Below the pieces are notes generated by a model. The model had not been told where the DNA came from and did not search any database. It saw only the letters and a program-made list of their open reading frames with translations. Positions 38,224 to 46,448 of a DNA stretch of 63,191 nucleotides are shown piece after piece (position 1 is the stretch's first letter; each line of letters opens with the position of its first letter). The stretch lies in contig PBLQ01000015.1 in NCBI GenBank assembly GCA_002721815.1, positions 1-63,191 on the forward strand, given 5' to 3'. The stretch comes from Myxococcales bacterium (lineage in GTDB: Bacteria; Myxococcota; UBA727; GCA-2721815). Made by a program: the position numbers and the translations under genes.

Positions 38224-40791
38224 ATGACGAAAAAGACTATTTTAGGCTTCATTTTGCTGTTCACCGGCGTTTTAAGTGCCGGCTGTGAAGACACGATCAT
38301 CGTGGATGCCATCAAGCCACCCGCCATTCAGGTTCATACCAATCGTCTTGATTTTGGGTCACAAAATGTGGGGCAACGCACCACTTTGGGACTTAAGATT
38401 TCCAACACGGGAGACAGTTCCCTGCAAATCAGTGATTTAACCATTCATCCAGGTGACTTTATTTTTGGAATCGACGGGCCCACGTCTATGGCCATTCATC
38501 CCGGCGCAACAGAGGTCGTTAACGTTTATTTCTGGCCCACGGCCATCGATCAGTATACGGCATCCCTTAAAATTTACAGCGATGCCATGAACGCCGACAA
38601 CACGGCGGGCACCAACGAAAACGTGCCCCAAGACAGCGTGATTTTGGTACAACTCGCAGGTGAAGGGGTGACCTTTTGCCAAGAGTGTTCCAGCCCTCCT
38701 TCGTCGGTTTGTTTGCCCAGCGGCGATTTGCTGCGGTTTCTTGAAGAAGGAGAATGCCAAGAAGACGGTGAATGCGAATACACAGCAGTGGTCGAGGAGT
38801 GTGATGGCTTTTGCGACGAAGAAACCCTTCTATGTGTGGATGGGGATGTCGACGCTGGCGTCTACACCCCAGCACCAGTCACGCAGCCCGATGCGGGTTC
38901 GTCGCCCACCGTTGAAGTTCCTGATGCCGGCACGCCAGCGCCGCCTGTTGGAGAGATTGATGCAGGGCCTGTCATTGCTCCGTGTGCCGACCAAGACGAA
39001 GATGGCATTTGTAATGATGATGATAATTGTCCGGGCTCAGCCAATACCGATCAGGCGGACGCGGACAATGACGGGGTGGGCGATGTGTGTGACCTTTGTC
39101 CCGGCCATGACGATGATGCGGATGCCGATGGCGATGTGGTGCCCGATGGTTGTGACAACTGCCCCAATGACAGCAACCTAGACCAAGTGAACAGCGACGA
39201 CGATTCTTTTGGGGATGCTTGTGATAATTGTCCCTACGCCGACAATCAAGATCAAGCCAACAGTGATAGTGATACGTTAGGTGATGTCTGCGATAATTGT
39301 CCCAATGAAACGAATGAAAATCAAGAGAATGATGATAACGACGGGCATGGGAATACATGCGATAACTGCCCCAACGATGACAATGAGGACCAAGCCAATA
39401 ATGACGATGACTCCTTTGGCGATGTTTGCGATAATTGTCCGAGCGTCGATAACGAGGCGCAAACGAATAGCGACAACGACACCCATGGCGATGCTTGCGA
39501 CAACTGCCCGAGCGATGATAACGAGGCGCAAACGAACAGCGACAACGACACCCATGGCGATGCTTGCGATAACTGTTTGATCGGTAACAATGAAGATCAA
39601 GTCAATAGCGATAGCGATGACTTCGGTGACGCGTGTGATGACTGTCCGAATGACGGTACGAAGACAGAGCCGGGGTATTGTGGGTGCGGTGTTGAAGACG
39701 ATTATATCGATACCGACAGTGACGGCACGCACGATTGTATGGATGGTTGCCCCAACGACCCGGACAAGACCGAACCAGGCCTGTGTGGTTGTGGTGAGGC
39801 AGAAGAGCAAGATTGTGGCGGGTTGTGTTTTGAAGGCATGTCCAACTGGCCGCCGCCCAATTCAGCCCAGCCCATGGACCCATGGCGATTTACGCGGCAA
39901 GACGGGATGAGCCAAAATGGCTCACCGGATCCTGACGAGCCAATCGTGATCGATTCGGCCACCCAGTTGCAGTGGCGAGGGTGCTTGCGTGGTTTGAGAG
40001 GGCCGAACTGTGAAACCAGTGAAGGTGCATCTTCAGGATACGCTGCTGAGGCATACACCACGCACAGTACAGCTTGTGACCTCTCCAACTGGGGCGGCTA
40101 TGGGGACTGGCGGCTGCCCACCATCCAGGAGTTGGCGAGTTTGACGGATTATAATTACACCAACTCCCCTTTGCCTCCCGACACGGTATTCCCCGTGTTG
40201 GCGGGGGCTGCCTGGAGCAGCAGTCGAATGGACTCGAATAATCCTACTTTCTTTTATATGAATTTTGACAGCAGTGCGGGCTACGGTGGCACCATCTCTA
40301 TGGGGTATTCGAATACTGAGCTGGCCGCGTTGTGTGTGAGGGCAGGGCCAGAAAACAATCGTTGTTTCGTGGAGGAATCCGACTCGGGTGACAATGTTAT
40401 TACTGACCCCACTGCCAATTTGATGTGGCAAAAAGGCTATTGGGGCAACAATGGCACTTGGACCTACAATCCGAGCGAAAGCTTCAGCTCTAACAATTAC
40501 CCCGTAACAGATATCTGTGGAGAATCACCATTTGGCGGTTGGAACGACTGGCGAATGCCAACGATTGAAGAATTGACCAGTCTCATGCATTTTTCGGGTG
40601 ACCCAAGTGAGGGGTTTCCCGCAGAGGTGTTTGATTTCCCTTCAAACTACGGGGATTGCTTTTGGTCCACCAGCTTACTGGATGACAGTTTTTCCAAACG
40701 ATGGATTTATTATCACTACAACGGGTTGATCGACGATGCGGAAGCCAATAGCGACTACTGTTACGTTCGTTGCGTGCGAGATGTCGACTGA
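38224..40791 (+). CDS. Lipoprotein paralogue: choice-of-anchor D, nine TSP3 repeats, two DUF1566 domains
   Basis: An 855-residue paralogue, third in the array. The lipobox is SAGC (Cys21). A choice-of-anchor D domain (about 33-140), a Cys-rich unit and a DAG linker precede nine thrombospondin type 3 repeats (about 258-490). Two different Cys motifs (KTEPGYCGCG and KTEPGLCGCG) follow, then two DUF1566 domains. The frame is open far upstream, but GGGGAG sits 6 bases before the ATG at 38224 and starts a proper signal peptide. Its stop overlaps the start of the hydrolase gene (TGATG). Confidence 0.9.
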   Translation: MTKKTILGFILLFTGVLSAGCEDTIIVDAIKPPAIQVHTNRLDFGSQNVGQRTTLGLKISNTGDSSLQISDLTIHPGDFIFGIDGPTSMAIHPGATEVVNVYFWPTAIDQYTASLKIYSDAMNADNTAGTNENVPQDSVILVQLAGEGVTFCQECSSPPSSVCLPSGDLLRFLEEGECQEDGECEYTAVVEECDGFCDEETLLCVDGDVDAGVYTPAPVTQPDAGSSPTVEVPDAGTPAPPVGEIDAGPVIAPCADQDEDGICNDDDNCPGSANTDQADADNDGVGDVCDLCPGHDDDADADGDVVPDGCDNCPNDSNLDQVNSDDDSFGDACDNCPYADNQDQANSDSDTLGDVCDNCPNETNENQENDDNDGHGNTCDNCPNDDNEDQANNDDDSFGDVCDNCPSVDNEAQTNSDNDTHGDACDNCPSDDNEAQTNSDNDTHGDACDNCLIGNNEDQVNSDSDDFGDACDDCPNDGTKTEPGYCGCGVEDDYIDTDSDGTHDCMDGCPNDPDKTEPGLCGCGEAEEQDCGGLCFEGMSNWPPPNSAQPMDPWRFTRQDGMSQNGSPDPDEPIVIDSATQLQWRGCLRGLRGPNCETSEGASSGYAAEAYTTHSTACDLSNWGGYGDWRLPTIQELASLTDYNYTNSPLPPDTVFPVLAGAAWSSSRMDSNNPTFFYMNFDSSAGYGGTISMGYSNTELAALCVRAGPENNRCFVEESDSGDNVITDPTANLMWQKGYWGNNGTWTYNPSESFSSNNYPVTDICGESPFGGWNDWRMPTIEELTSLMHFSGDPSEGFPAEVFDFPSNYGDCFWSTSLLDDSFSKRWIYYHYNGLIDDAEANSDYCYVRCVRDVD
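39451..39570 (+). repeat. 69-base direct repeat within TSP3 coding region
   Basis: Two neighbouring thrombospondin type 3 units have almost the same DNA with a 69-base period (23 codons). The near identity over about 50 bases points to a recent duplication. Confidence 0.75.
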
Positions 40792-41537
40792 TGACCACCC
40801 TCATCTTCATTCACTCATCGGGTTTGGGCCCATCTCAATGGAAACGCTACCAAGAAGATTTCGATCAATGGCACCCCATCGTGCCTGCTCTTTTAGACTA
40901 TGAGCAAGAAGGGCATACGGCAGATTTTTCACAATTCACCATTGATGACGACGTAGCGCTTATCGAAGGTGTTTTGCCTGAAGACGAAGATGTGGTGTTG
41001 GTTGGACACTCTTATGGCGGCATGGTCGCGCTGCAACTGGCGCTCAAAGACCCCGAACGAATTCAGGGCATGGTGCTTTTTGAGCCTGTGGCTTACGGCA
41101 TCGTTCGCGAAGGAATCGAAGATAAAGAAGAGATGGAAAAGACCATCACGACCTTCTTAAAAAAAGGGCACATCAGTCCTAAAATGTGGATTGAAGTCTT
41201 TCTGGATTATTGGAATGGGGATGGCGCCTTTGCGGCCATGAACGCGGAACAAAAAGTTCCCTTTTTACGCCATGCCAATAAAATATTTGCGGAGGTACGC
41301 AACCTCATGGCCGATGAGACCGGTGCAGCAGCCTATGAGGCATTGCAAATGCCGGTCATGGTGATGGCGGGTGAGAAGACCATTACGGAAATGAACTATT
41401 TGTGCAGCAAGCTCGTTCAACATCTGCCACAGGGCGAGTTACATCATATTGAAGATGCTGGCCACATGGCACCCGTGACCGAATACGGAAAAGTGGCGCA
41501 TCATTTGTTGCGCTTTTTGGAGCAACTACAGTCCTAA
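40791..41537 (+). CDS. Alpha/beta hydrolase
   Basis: A 248-residue soluble hydrolase. The nucleophile elbow GHSYGG is near residue 75, and the late segment EDAGHMAP carries the catalytic His. An oxyanion-type IFIHSSGLG opens the protein. It starts at an ATG overlapping the preceding lipoprotein stop, so it is probably translated with it. Its 3' end overlaps the convergent phosphatase gene by 12 bases. Substrate unknown. Confidence 0.88.
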   Translation: MTTLIFIHSSGLGPSQWKRYQEDFDQWHPIVPALLDYEQEGHTADFSQFTIDDDVALIEGVLPEDEDVVLVGHSYGGMVALQLALKDPERIQGMVLFEPVAYGIVREGIEDKEEMEKTITTFLKKGHISPKMWIEVFLDYWNGDGAFAAMNAEQKVPFLRHANKIFAEVRNLMADETGAAAYEALQMPVMVMAGEKTITEMNYLCSKLVQHLPQGELHHIEDAGHMAPVTEYGKVAHHLLRFLEQLQS

Positions 41538-41945
41538 CATTTGGGCGACCAATGGCTCCAATGCCGTGAGGCCTGCTTTTCGGCCATCATTCAAAGCTTC
41601 GCGGGGGTCTTTGTTTTGAATATGGGCCGCTCGAAGCGCCATCAATGCCCCTACACGATTGGATGACCCACAATGGATGACCATGGGCCGTGCAGCTGTT
41701 TGCAAAAGCGCATCGAATTGCCGGGTGTTTTCTTCGTTGAGATCTCCGGGCCCTGTGATGGGTAGGGCATGGTAATCCAACCCCAGTTCGGTGGTTTTTT
41801 GCTGGGGGTGTTGAATCTGACCGGGCTCGTTGGCGGGCCGAAGGTTGATTATGCTCCGGTAGCCCTCCCTCTTGAGCTGTTGCAGGTCGGTTTCGCTGGG
41901 TTGGCCAGCACACAAAATATCGTCGGAAAACTGATAACTGAGCAT
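41526..41945 (-). CDS. DUF442-type protein phosphatase-like protein
   Basis: A 139-residue protein of the beta-lactamase-hydrolase-like/DUF442 group. It has the dual-specificity phosphatase loop HCGSSNR (Cys-x5-Arg) with the catalytic Cys and Arg. The LCAGQPSETDL start is typical of this family, some members of which occur fused to sulfur-metabolism enzymes. GGAGG precedes the ATG at 41945. It diverges from the SpmAB-like gene. Whether it acts on phosphate or sulfur substrates is unknown. Confidence 0.85.
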   Translation of the reverse strand: MLSYQFSDDILCAGQPSETDLQQLKREGYRSIINLRPANEPGQIQHPQQKTTELGLDYHALPITGPGDLNEENTRQFDALLQTAARPMVIHCGSSNRVGALMALRAAHIQNKDPREALNDGRKAGLTALEPLVAQMLGL

Positions 41946-42057
41946 GGATCCTCCATTGGCAGGCTTGGATTCAAACACAATTGGGTTTGAGCCACAATCC
42001 TTCTTTACAAAAAGGCCCCTTAGGTGTCATTTTCCCCTGAAGTTTAGGGAGTTTTGC

Positions 42058-43380
42058 TTGCTTAATTGGATTTGGCTCATATTGGTGCTCGCCTCGGTTT
42101 TGTGTGGGGCGTTTTCCGGAAAAATGGAAGCGGTCACGGCCGCCTCTTTGGACAGTGCCAAAACTGCGGTGACTTTGGCCATTGGTTTGGTGGGGGTCAT
42201 GGCCTTTTGGTTGGGCATCATGAAGGTGGCCCAAGATGCTGGCTTGCTGCGCGTTTTGGCCCGAGCGCTGAAGCCACTCATGCACCGCCTGTTTCCCGGG
42301 GTGCCTGCAGAGCACCCAGGCATGAGCGCCATGATCATGAACCTTTCGGCCAACATGCTCGGATTGGGCAATGCGGCCACGCCTTTTGGCCTGAAGGCCA
42401 TGATCGAACTCAACAAGCTCAACAAGCGACCGGGTGTGGCCACGGATGCCATGTGTCTCTTCGCCGCCATTAACACTTCTAATGTTGCTATCTTGCCCTT
42501 GGGCGTCATTGCTTTAAGGGCCTCTATGGATTCTGTGGCTCCCGCCAGCATTTTGATCACCACGTTTTTGGCGACGTTGTTTTCCACATGTGTGGCGATT
42601 ACCATCAGTAAGATTTTTGTTCGGCTGCCCATGTTCGCGGCAGACCGTCACCCCATTGATGAAGACATCGTGGTGGACGCGGCCGCGGGCGATGACATCG
42701 AAATCCCGGAAGAGGCCAGCATCGATCCTGCAACCACAAAGAACAAATGGGTGCTGTCTCTCATCTTGGTGTTTTGCGTGTTGATGGGTTGGGCCACTTT
42801 TTCACACATCACCACCGCTATGTCGCAGCCCGATGCCAATTTGGGAGATGTGGTTCGCACCATGTTGTCTCATTGGTTGTTGCCTTTGTTGATCGTTGGT
42901 TTTTTGCTCTACGGGACCGCCAAGGACGTGAAGGTGTATGGTTCATTGGTTTCAGGGGCCAAAGAAGGTTTCGATGTGGCCCTCAAAATTATCCCGTTTT
43001 TGGTGGCGATTTTGGTGGCGGTGGGCATGTTCCGAGCGTCTGGCGCTATGGAGCTTTTGGTTTCTGCGCTCAACCCGCTCACTTCCCTTGTGGGCTTTCC
43101 TGGTGAGGCGCTACCCATGGCGCTCTTACGGCCCTTGTCTGGTTCCGGCGCTTACGGCATCGCCGCAGAAATCATGCAAACCAATGGCCCCGATTCATTT
43201 GTTGGTTTCTTGGTGAGCACCATGCAAGGAAGCACCGAGACCACGTTTTACGTTTTGGCCCTCTATTTTGGTGCGGCCGGCATTCGCTACGCCCGACACG
43301 CTTTGGCGGCTTGTTTAATCGCTGATGCTGCAGGCATTTTGGGCGCCTTTGTGGTATGCTCTTACTTTTTCGCAGGGTAA
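42058..43380 (+). CDS. SpmA-SpmB-like fused nucleoside-recognition (Gate) membrane protein
   Basis: A 440-residue inner-membrane protein made of two Gate/nucleoside-recognition halves, one near residues 30-190 and one near 270-420. They resemble spore maturation proteins A and B fused together, a form found in non-sporulating bacteria. The TTG at 42058 is chosen because GGGAG lies 6 bases before it and hydrophobic sequence starts there; the frame is open upstream to 41944, but that part is non-membrane. A linker of acidic residues (DAAAGDDIEIPEE) separates the halves. Its transport substrate is unknown. The next gene begins 3 bases later. Confidence 0.82.
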   Translation: MLNWIWLILVLASVLCGAFSGKMEAVTAASLDSAKTAVTLAIGLVGVMAFWLGIMKVAQDAGLLRVLARALKPLMHRLFPGVPAEHPGMSAMIMNLSANMLGLGNAATPFGLKAMIELNKLNKRPGVATDAMCLFAAINTSNVAILPLGVIALRASMDSVAPASILITTFLATLFSTCVAITISKIFVRLPMFAADRHPIDEDIVVDAAAGDDIEIPEEASIDPATTKNKWVLSLILVFCVLMGWATFSHITTAMSQPDANLGDVVRTMLSHWLLPLLIVGFLLYGTAKDVKVYGSLVSGAKEGFDVALKIIPFLVAILVAVGMFRASGAMELLVSALNPLTSLVGFPGEALPMALLRPLSGSGAYGIAAEIMQTNGPDSFVGFLVSTMQGSTETTFYVLALYFGAAGIRYARHALAACLIADAAGILGAFVVCSYFFAG

Positions 43381-43383
43381 CCC

Positions 43384-44406
43384 ATGTCTGAAGATGCAGC
43401 CTGGGATTTTTGTTTTGAGAAGCTGGCGCAAGTCTCGCGTTCCTTTGCCTTGCCCATTTCTTTTTTGGATGACAAAACCAAAAACCCCGTGGCCTTGAGT
43501 TATTTATTATGTCGCATGGTGGACTGCATCGAGGACGCACCTTACCTGCCTCATTCGCAGCGAGACGCATTGTACGAGGGCTTTCGCCGCTTTTTACGCG
43601 GTGACGAAGATGGTTCGTTTTTCAAAAAAGAGAAGATTGCCTTTGCTTCTTTATCCCCCGCTGAGCAAGATTTGATGTCTAACGCCACCACGGTGGGAAA
43701 GGCATGGAATTCCTTATCCGCTGACGCTCGAATGGTCTTGCGGCCGTGGATCCAAGAAATGGCTTTTGGCATGCAAATCTTCAACCACCGCACCCCTAAA
43801 GAAGGTTTTCGGGTGTTGGAGAATCTGAACGATTTACACCGATATTGTTATTACGTGGCGGGCACCGTGGGGCATTTGTTAACCGAGTTTTTTGCCTTCG
43901 CTTATGCTTTCGACGCGCGTCGCAAAAATGAACTCAAAGCCGATGCAGAGAATTTTGCCCTCGGTTTACAGTTGACCAACATCTTGAAGGACGTAGCCGA
44001 AGATCACGCGCGGGGCATGATCTTTATTCCCAAAACCAATTGGCGCCGGCAAAACTTGGACCCGGCCAATTTGTTATTCGCCGAGAACAGACCGGCCGCT
44101 CACGAGGCCATACGTCCTATTTTTGAAATGGCCGAAGATGCGTTAGCAGGGGGTCTGACTTATCTCACCAACCTGCCCGTAGAGAACGCAGCCCCGCGTC
44201 TGTTTTGTGGCATCCCCTTATTGATGGCGGTGGCCACGTTGGCAGAGGCAAAGAACAACGACGCGCAGTTTGAAAAGGAAATTAAAGTAAAAATTTCCCG
44301 CAACTTCACTGCGAACATTGTGAACCACTGCCGGGATAACATCTCAAACAATGACGCGCTGTCTAGGGCTTTCGATCGTTTGAAAAACCAAAAATCACTT
44401 ACATAA
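43384..44406 (+). CDS. Squalene/phytoene synthase family protein
   Basis: A 340-residue head-to-head prenyl synthase. The two Asp-rich magnesium motifs are present: RMVDCIEDAP near residue 45 and NILKDVAED near residue 205. The layout is closest to squalene synthase, which couples two farnesyl diphosphates. It would feed hopanoid or sterol synthesis, but no cyclase is in the window. The C-terminus lacks an obvious membrane anchor. HpnC/HpnD-like or carotenoid-type activity cannot be excluded. Confidence 0.85.
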   Translation: MSEDAAWDFCFEKLAQVSRSFALPISFLDDKTKNPVALSYLLCRMVDCIEDAPYLPHSQRDALYEGFRRFLRGDEDGSFFKKEKIAFASLSPAEQDLMSNATTVGKAWNSLSADARMVLRPWIQEMAFGMQIFNHRTPKEGFRVLENLNDLHRYCYYVAGTVGHLLTEFFAFAYAFDARRKNELKADAENFALGLQLTNILKDVAEDHARGMIFIPKTNWRRQNLDPANLLFAENRPAAHEAIRPIFEMAEDALAGGLTYLTNLPVENAAPRLFCGIPLLMAVATLAEAKNNDAQFEKEIKVKISRNFTANIVNHCRDNISNNDALSRAFDRLKNQKSLT

Positions 44407-44478
44407 TCTCGGGTCGATTTTGTTCATGCGCGTATTAAATATTATCACCGCGAACAAGGCACAGATCAAGGGGCAGCC

Positions 44479-45831
44479 ATGAGCCAATCTCGGAATGGCT
44501 TCTTGCTTTTGCTGCTGTGGCTCTGTGTACACATCGTTCTATTTGAATATTTTGTTTGGCTGGACTGGGAGGCCGGCATTGAACGTGGCGTTGGCTTGGT
44601 TTGCTTGGCACTTTATTCAGGGCTCATATTTAAAAACAGAGAGAAAATAAGAAGCGGTTTGACGTGCATGCCGGCGAAGCACTGGCAGCGTGTTTGTGTG
44701 ACCCTGGCGGTGGCGCTGTTGGTGGTTTGGACGTTCGGCACGGGCGTTCAAAGCTGGATGAAAGCGGCGCACGACGATTTTATTCCCGGTGATATGGGGC
44801 GGTCTACGTTTCAAAGTTTTCGGGCGTTACAAACCGGACAATCACCCTATGGCCAGCGCGTGCTGGTAGATTTTGAGCCTTTGTTACAAATGAAAAAGCT
44901 GAACGAAGAGAAGCCTTTTTGTTTTCAAGGGGAAGGGGTGCGTACTTATTCTGCTTTGGCTCGTTATTGGCAAACGCTGGATGCTCGCTTGTTCGAAAAC
45001 ATGGTCCCGAAGGTGAGCGATGATGAGCGATGCGAGGTGGAGCGGCGTATGCTTGCAAGTTTGGGTCTGAAATATGGCCCGGCCATGCTCACCATGTATG
45101 TGCCTTTTATTTGGATGTGGGGCAAAGGTGGGATTTTTGCCGCCAACCTTTTTTACTTAATCCTGTTTGGGCTTTTGGCTTTTTTTTGTGGCCCGCAGAT
45201 TGGACGCGCCAATTTTTGGGTGGCTGCTTGCTGCATGTTGATGTTGCTGGGCCCTTCTCACATTCGAAACCAGGGGTTGATCGCGTCAGCCAACGATTTG
45301 TTGCCGCTGGGTTGGGCGATGATGGGGTATTTCCTTCTTAATAAAAAACAAACATGGCTGTTCGGCGCTTTTTGTTTGAGTTTGAGCTTCAGCGCAAAAT
45401 TCCTGCCGGGACTTTTTTTTATACCGTTTTTGCTGCGGACAAACCTAAAAACCATACTTGTATTTACGGGCTTGGTATTTTTATGGTTTGCCCCGTTTTG
45501 GTTTTGGGACGCTCAGGGGCTTTGGAATAATTTGGTGGTGTTCATGTTACATCGCCCATCCGACAGTACAGCTTTGGCACATTACTTATCACCGACAATG
45601 GTCACAATCATTCAGGCCCTGACGGGTGTGGGGCTGGTCGGTTTTGCGTTAAAAACGTCCTTGCAGCACAAAGACCCACACATCGACTGGCTGTTTGTGT
45701 TGCTGGGGATGTGTGCCTTATTGTTGGCGGGAAAGATTTTTCACAACAATTATATGTTGTGGGTTCAAGTGGTTTGTGCTTTCGCCGTCTTGACTTGGCT
45801 CACCCAAGAGGCCCCGGCACAAAAAGAATGA
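44479..45831 (+). CDS. GT-C-like multi-pass membrane glycosyltransferase
   Basis: A 450-residue protein with about ten hydrophobic segments. An Asp-Asp pair in the first long loop (AAHDDFIPGDMGRS), followed by TGQSPYG, is typical of GT-C enzymes such as the GT87-like polyprenol-phosphate mannosyltransferases. It would transfer a sugar from a lipid carrier on the outer face of the inner membrane. Substrate not determinable. It converges with the M23 peptidase gene, 7 bases apart. Confidence 0.7.
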   Translation: MSQSRNGFLLLLLWLCVHIVLFEYFVWLDWEAGIERGVGLVCLALYSGLIFKNREKIRSGLTCMPAKHWQRVCVTLAVALLVVWTFGTGVQSWMKAAHDDFIPGDMGRSTFQSFRALQTGQSPYGQRVLVDFEPLLQMKKLNEEKPFCFQGEGVRTYSALARYWQTLDARLFENMVPKVSDDERCEVERRMLASLGLKYGPAMLTMYVPFIWMWGKGGIFAANLFYLILFGLLAFFCGPQIGRANFWVAACCMLMLLGPSHIRNQGLIASANDLLPLGWAMMGYFLLNKKQTWLFGAFCLSLSFSAKFLPGLFFIPFLLRTNLKTILVFTGLVFLWFAPFWFWDAQGLWNNLVVFMLHRPSDSTALAHYLSPTMVTIIQALTGVGLVGFALKTSLQHKDPHIDWLFVLLGMCALLLAGKIFHNNYMLWVQVVCAFAVLTWLTQEAPAQKE

Positions 45832-45838
45832 CTTGTTG

Positions 45839-46432
45839 TTAATACAAAGGCCCCAGAACCAACCGGGGGTCTGGGTGGGCCTTCAGTGCGGCTTCGAGTT
45901 CCGCAGGAGAGACAACGCCAGGCATGTCATGGGTGTTCGGTGCTTCCAGCCCCAGTTGAAAATGAACGTGGGGCGGCCAACCGCCATTTTCCTCTTTATT
46001 CCCAATAAATCCGATCACATCCCCTTGTTGAAAAGCATCTCCTTCGTTTTTACCGTTCAGAGATGCGTGGGAAAGATGTCCCCATAGGGCGTACAAAAAG
46101 GCCTCACTAAGTTGATGTTGGGTGACGATCACACCCCCATAGTCACCCTCGTCAGGGTTGATGCCGAGCTTAAAAATGGTCCCCTCATAGAAAGCTTTAA
46201 GAGGGGTCTCAACGGGACCTCCTAAATCAATTCCCATATGAATACAGCGATCGTCTTCAAAAATTTCTGCCGTATACATGTTGGGTCTTTTTTCATTGTA
46301 CTTGCCAACGGTGTAGGTGGTTTTCGGTCGCCGAACCGCTTTGGGGCCCGCACTAAAATCGAGAACTGTATAGTCTTCCCCCATGTCAATAATGGGCGTG
46401 AAGTTAAAGGCGCTGAAATCAATAGGTACCAT
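45839..46432 (-). CDS. M23-type metallopeptidase-like protein
   Basis: A 197-residue protein with the LytM/M23 zinc motifs HMGIDLG and WPPHVHFQL. Family members cut peptidoglycan cross-bridges. No signal peptide or membrane segment is visible, which is unusual for a wall hydrolase, so it may act in the cytoplasm or be exported another way. The ATG at 46432 follows AAGG at 5 bases; a TTG at 46459 would overlap the upstream gene. It lies 16 bases downstream of uup. Confidence 0.85.
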   Translation of the reverse strand: MVPIDFSAFNFTPIIDMGEDYTVLDFSAGPKAVRRPKTTYTVGKYNEKRPNMYTAEIFEDDRCIHMGIDLGGPVETPLKAFYEGTIFKLGINPDEGDYGGVIVTQHQLSEAFLYALWGHLSHASLNGKNEGDAFQQGDVIGFIGNKEENGGWPPHVHFQLGLEAPNTHDMPGVVSPAELEAALKAHPDPRLVLGPLY

Positions 46433-46448
46433 GCAGACCTTCTGTGTT

